From the NCBI GenBank assembly GCA_001914235.1, contig MQUF01000016.1:62001-126000 (forward strand): a stretch of 64,000 bases of DNA. Reading direction: 5' to 3'. The stretch comes from Desulfobulbaceae bacterium DB1. GTDB lineage: Bacteria; Desulfobacterota; Desulfobulbia; Desulfobulbales; SURF-16. This document shows positions 61,713 to 64,000 of the stretch, piece by piece (the first letter of the stretch is position 1; every line of letters begins with the position of its first letter). The notes beneath the pieces were generated by a model, which was not told where the DNA came from, did not search any database, and saw only the letters and a list, made by a program, of their open reading frames with translations. The position numbers and the translations under genes were made by a program.

Positions 61713-63854
61713 ATGATGAAGTTTCGCTACCTGTTTTATTTTTTCATCATTCTTTTCATGGGCAATCTCAGCGCCCTGACGGACATGTTTCTCCATCCGG
61801 AGATCCCCTATGCCGAAAGGGAGCATTTTATTGTCGGCATCACCACGGCGCTGGTCATTTTTCTGCTGTTCGCCATTCTGGAGGGATGTTTCAGGCAAAA
61901 AACGGAAAGATCCGCCCGCAACGTCACCCAGGCGCGGATCGACAAGGGGTACGGCTGGCCGCTTGCCGCCATCTGGACCGTCATTGTGCTGTTTTCCCTT
62001 TCCTGGAATATTACCTTAAACAAACAGCGGACCCTGAAAATCGCCTTGATCGAGGCAAAAACGATTTTTGAAAAGGACCTCATTTACTATCGTTGGGCCA
62101 CCGGACATCACGGCGTTTTCGTGCCGATCAGCGACACCACCAAACCAAACCCCTATCTTGATCAGATCGCCAATTATACCAATGCCACCAGCAGCAACGG
62201 CAGGGAGCTGACCCTGGTCAATCCCGAATACATGATCCGGCAGGTGTATGAGATGCAGACCAGCCGGCAGGGGCCTTTCGGTCATATCACCAGTCTTGAT
62301 CCCATCCGTCCGGAAAACGCCGCGGATGACTGGGAAACCGCGGCGCTTGAAGCATTTGAGATCGGGGTTACGGAGATCAGTTCGGTGGAGGAGATCAACG
62401 GCGAAAAATATCTGCGCCTGATGCGGCCGATGATCACCGAAACGGGCTGTCTGCGCTGTCATGCCTCTCAGGGCTATGAACTGGGCGATATCAGGGGCGG
62501 GATCAGCGTTTCCATTTCCATGGCACCGCTTCTTGCCATCTCCCGCCAGGACATATTCACCTTTTCCCTGGCCCACGGCACCTTCTGGCTGCTCGGGCTG
62601 CTCGGTATCTATCTCGGCGTGCAGCGGCTCACCGTCACCGTCTGGGAAAGAGAACAGGCTGAGTCCCGGGTACGCTCCATCATCGACAACATGTTCGACG
62701 GACTGCTCACCATGGATGAGCAGGGCAACATCGAATCATGCAATCATGCCTCGTCCCGCATGTTTTGCTATGCGCAGGATGAGATGCTGGGCAAACATAT
62801 CTCCATGCTGGTTTCCGCTGCCGGGGAAGATGAGGAAGCGGATGGCACCGGCGGTCTTCCCCTGCAGATCCGCAAGGCCCTGGATGCGCCCAGGGAGCTG
62901 CTCGGCGCCAGAAAGGACGGTTCAAGCTTCAGTCTCGAGATATCGCTCAGCGAGATGCAGCTCGGCGCAAAACAGCTTTTTATCGCCATGGTGCGCGATA
63001 TTACCGAGCGCAACATGGCCAAGAATGCCCTTTTCGAAAGCCAGACCAGGATCATCAAACAGGAAAAACTCGCCTCCCTCGGCACCATGGTGGCCGGTAT
63101 CGCCCATGAGATCAACAATCCGGCCCAGGCCATCAGTTTTTCCATGGACGGGCTGAAGATGAACGTGGAATACGTCAAGGAACTCGTCGCATTTCTCAAC
63201 GGCTCCCTGGCCCGCGACGGCGTCGATCCGGCGGAGGAAAGGGAAAAACTGCGCAGCCTGATGACGGAACTTGATATGGATCTGGTCATCGAGGGGATTG
63301 ATGATATTGCCGAGCGAAACATCCGGTCCGTCGAGCGGATCGATCACATTGTCACGAGCACGAAGCGCATGGCCCACGGCGAGGAAACCTTCCAGCTCTG
63401 TGATCTCAATACCATTGTCGAGGATGCCGTGGTTCTTACCCACAACCAGGTCAAGTATGATGTGCACATTGAAACCGACCTGGCGCCGGGGCTTCCCGCC
63501 TTCAAGGGCCTTGCCCAGGAGATGGGGCAGGTGTTCATGAATCTGATCATGAATGCCCGGGATGCGGTCAAGGAAAAGGGACTGGCCAAAAAAGAGGGGC
63601 GGATTTTCGTCTCCACCAGCCACAACAGGGAAAAGAATTATATCGAGGCCCGCTTTCGCGACAACGGCACCGGCATTGAACAAAAGGTTGTCGACAGGAT
63701 TTTCGATCCCTTTTTCACCACCAAGCCCATCGGTTCCGGCACCGGTCTCGGCCTGAACCTTTGCCACCGCATCGTGGAAACCCACGGCGGCGATATTGTC
63801 GTGGAAAGTAAAATCGGCGAAGGAACAACATTTATCGTCCGGCTTTATCTATAG
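61713..63854 (+). CDS. Sensor histidine kinase with DUF3365 (c-heme-type) periplasmic domain
   Basis: A 713-residue membrane kinase. Three hydrophobic segments lie within the first 105 residues. A periplasmic DUF3365/Tll0287-like domain extends to about 290, with the c-type heme motif CLRCH at residues 246-250. A further membrane segment (FWLLGLLGIYLGVQ) leads to a PAS domain (about 325-440), the phosphoacceptor His465 in AGIAHEINNPAQAI, and the ATP-binding domain with NARDAV, DNGTGIE and GSGTGLGLNL. Heme binding suggests sensing of redox state or a small gas. It lies between the sigma-54 activator and a probable response regulator, so all three may form one pathway. Confidence 0.92.
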   Translation: MMKFRYLFYFFIILFMGNLSALTDMFLHPEIPYAEREHFIVGITTALVIFLLFAILEGCFRQKTERSARNVTQARIDKGYGWPLAAIWTVIVLFSLSWNITLNKQRTLKIALIEAKTIFEKDLIYYRWATGHHGVFVPISDTTKPNPYLDQIANYTNATSSNGRELTLVNPEYMIRQVYEMQTSRQGPFGHITSLDPIRPENAADDWETAALEAFEIGVTEISSVEEINGEKYLRLMRPMITETGCLRCHASQGYELGDIRGGISVSISMAPLLAISRQDIFTFSLAHGTFWLLGLLGIYLGVQRLTVTVWEREQAESRVRSIIDNMFDGLLTMDEQGNIESCNHASSRMFCYAQDEMLGKHISMLVSAAGEDEEADGTGGLPLQIRKALDAPRELLGARKDGSSFSLEISLSEMQLGAKQLFIAMVRDITERNMAKNALFESQTRIIKQEKLASLGTMVAGIAHEINNPAQAISFSMDGLKMNVEYVKELVAFLNGSLARDGVDPAEEREKLRSLMTELDMDLVIEGIDDIAERNIRSVERIDHIVTSTKRMAHGEETFQLCDLNTIVEDAVVLTHNQVKYDVHIETDLAPGLPAFKGLAQEMGQVFMNLIMNARDAVKEKGLAKKEGRIFVSTSHNREKNYIEARFRDNGTGIEQKVVDRIFDPFFTTKPIGSGTGLGLNLCHRIVETHGGDIVVESKIGEGTTFIVRLYL

Positions 63855-63941
63855 CCGTGACGGGCCAAGGCCGGTTGTATCCCCGGCGAACTCCGTGCCG
63901 CCTGATGGAAAACAACATGAATTTTCGAGGAGCTCTCTCAC

Positions 63942-64000
63942 ATGAGTTTGGACAAAACGCCCGGTGAAACAAAACAGAAACCAACCGTGGTGGTCGTTGA
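63942..64000 (+). CDS. Start of a probable response regulator, cut by the window end
   Basis: Only 19 complete codons are visible: MSLDKTPGETKQKPTVVVV. The final hydrophobic strand followed by an acidic codon start (GA) resembles the first strand of a receiver domain (VVVVDD). GAGGAG lies upstream of the ATG, and the kinase gene ends 87 nt before. The identity is inferred from this short piece and the context. Confidence 0.55.
   Translation, partial: MSLDKTPGETKQKPTVVVV

Overview
The window looks like an ordinary chromosomal segment of an anaerobic Desulfobacterota (deltaproteobacterial) organism, most like the sulfate-reducing or sulfur-disproportionating Desulfobulbales. This is inferred from gene content, not from a database match. 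The pointers are a Ni-Fe-S carbon monoxide dehydrogenase, a NifX-like protein beside two MinD-type ATPases with inserted ferredoxin domains, a SulP anion transporter, many two-component and cyclic-di-GMP proteins, and the order thrS-infC-rpmI-rplT-pheS-pheT-ihfA-merR. Base composition is fairly high in GC and even. The clearest exceptions are the toxin-antitoxin pair near 6 kb and a few intergenic stretches. No prophage, complete insertion sequence or CRISPR array is visible.

Layout. 0-3 kb: cooS is the last gene of a tight minus-strand operon with a 64-residue acidic protein and a membrane-anchored protein. 3-7.2 kb: a hybrid sensor kinase, a Phd/RelE-type toxin-antitoxin module, then a 0.7 kb gene-free stretch with a structured, intron-like fragment and a tandem repeat. 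7.2-16.8 kb: MFS transporter with a DUF2293 protein, a MOSC protein behind a structured leader, an Acr3 arsenite exporter, a methyltransferase/zinc-ribbon pair, a large secreted protein, YjdM and a metallophosphoesterase. 16.8-24.5 kb: ABC-F ATPase, radical SAM protein, penicillin-binding protein 1B, a TPR protein and a diguanylate cyclase. 24.5-28 kb: a PotD-like periplasmic protein directly followed by a membrane GGDEF-EAL protein, the arrangement of the Vibrio NspS-MbaA polyamine-sensing pair. 28-31 kb: the NifX-like/MinD-ferredoxin/flavodoxin cluster. 31-35 kb: a decayed substrate-binding-protein/hybrid-kinase gene with about six reading-frame breaks. 35-46 kb: SulP transporter, fatty-acid-hydroxylase family protein, DUF1566 protein, DNA polymerase IV, a CheY-like protein, a thioredoxin-fold protein with an Old Yellow Enzyme family oxidoreductase, and a PHP-UvrD helicase fusion.

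46-64 kb is mostly housekeeping: thioredoxin-reductase-like protein, tadA, tRNA-Ser, SRP RNA, dnaX, ybaB, recR, tRNA-Val, then the translation cluster from thrS to a MerR-type regulator and tRNA-Pro. infC starts with AUU. The end carries a sigma-54 activator, a histidine kinase with a predicted c-type-heme sensory domain, and the start of a probable response regulator cut by the window edge.

The observations most worth following up are the PotD-like/GGDEF-EAL pair, the small protein encoded beside cooS, the broken sensor kinase that also lacks its expected transmembrane segment, the inverted 9-nt repeat arrays between dnaX and ybaB, and the 24-bp hairpin between tRNA-Val and thrS. I did not find a system here that I can defend as wholly undescribed.
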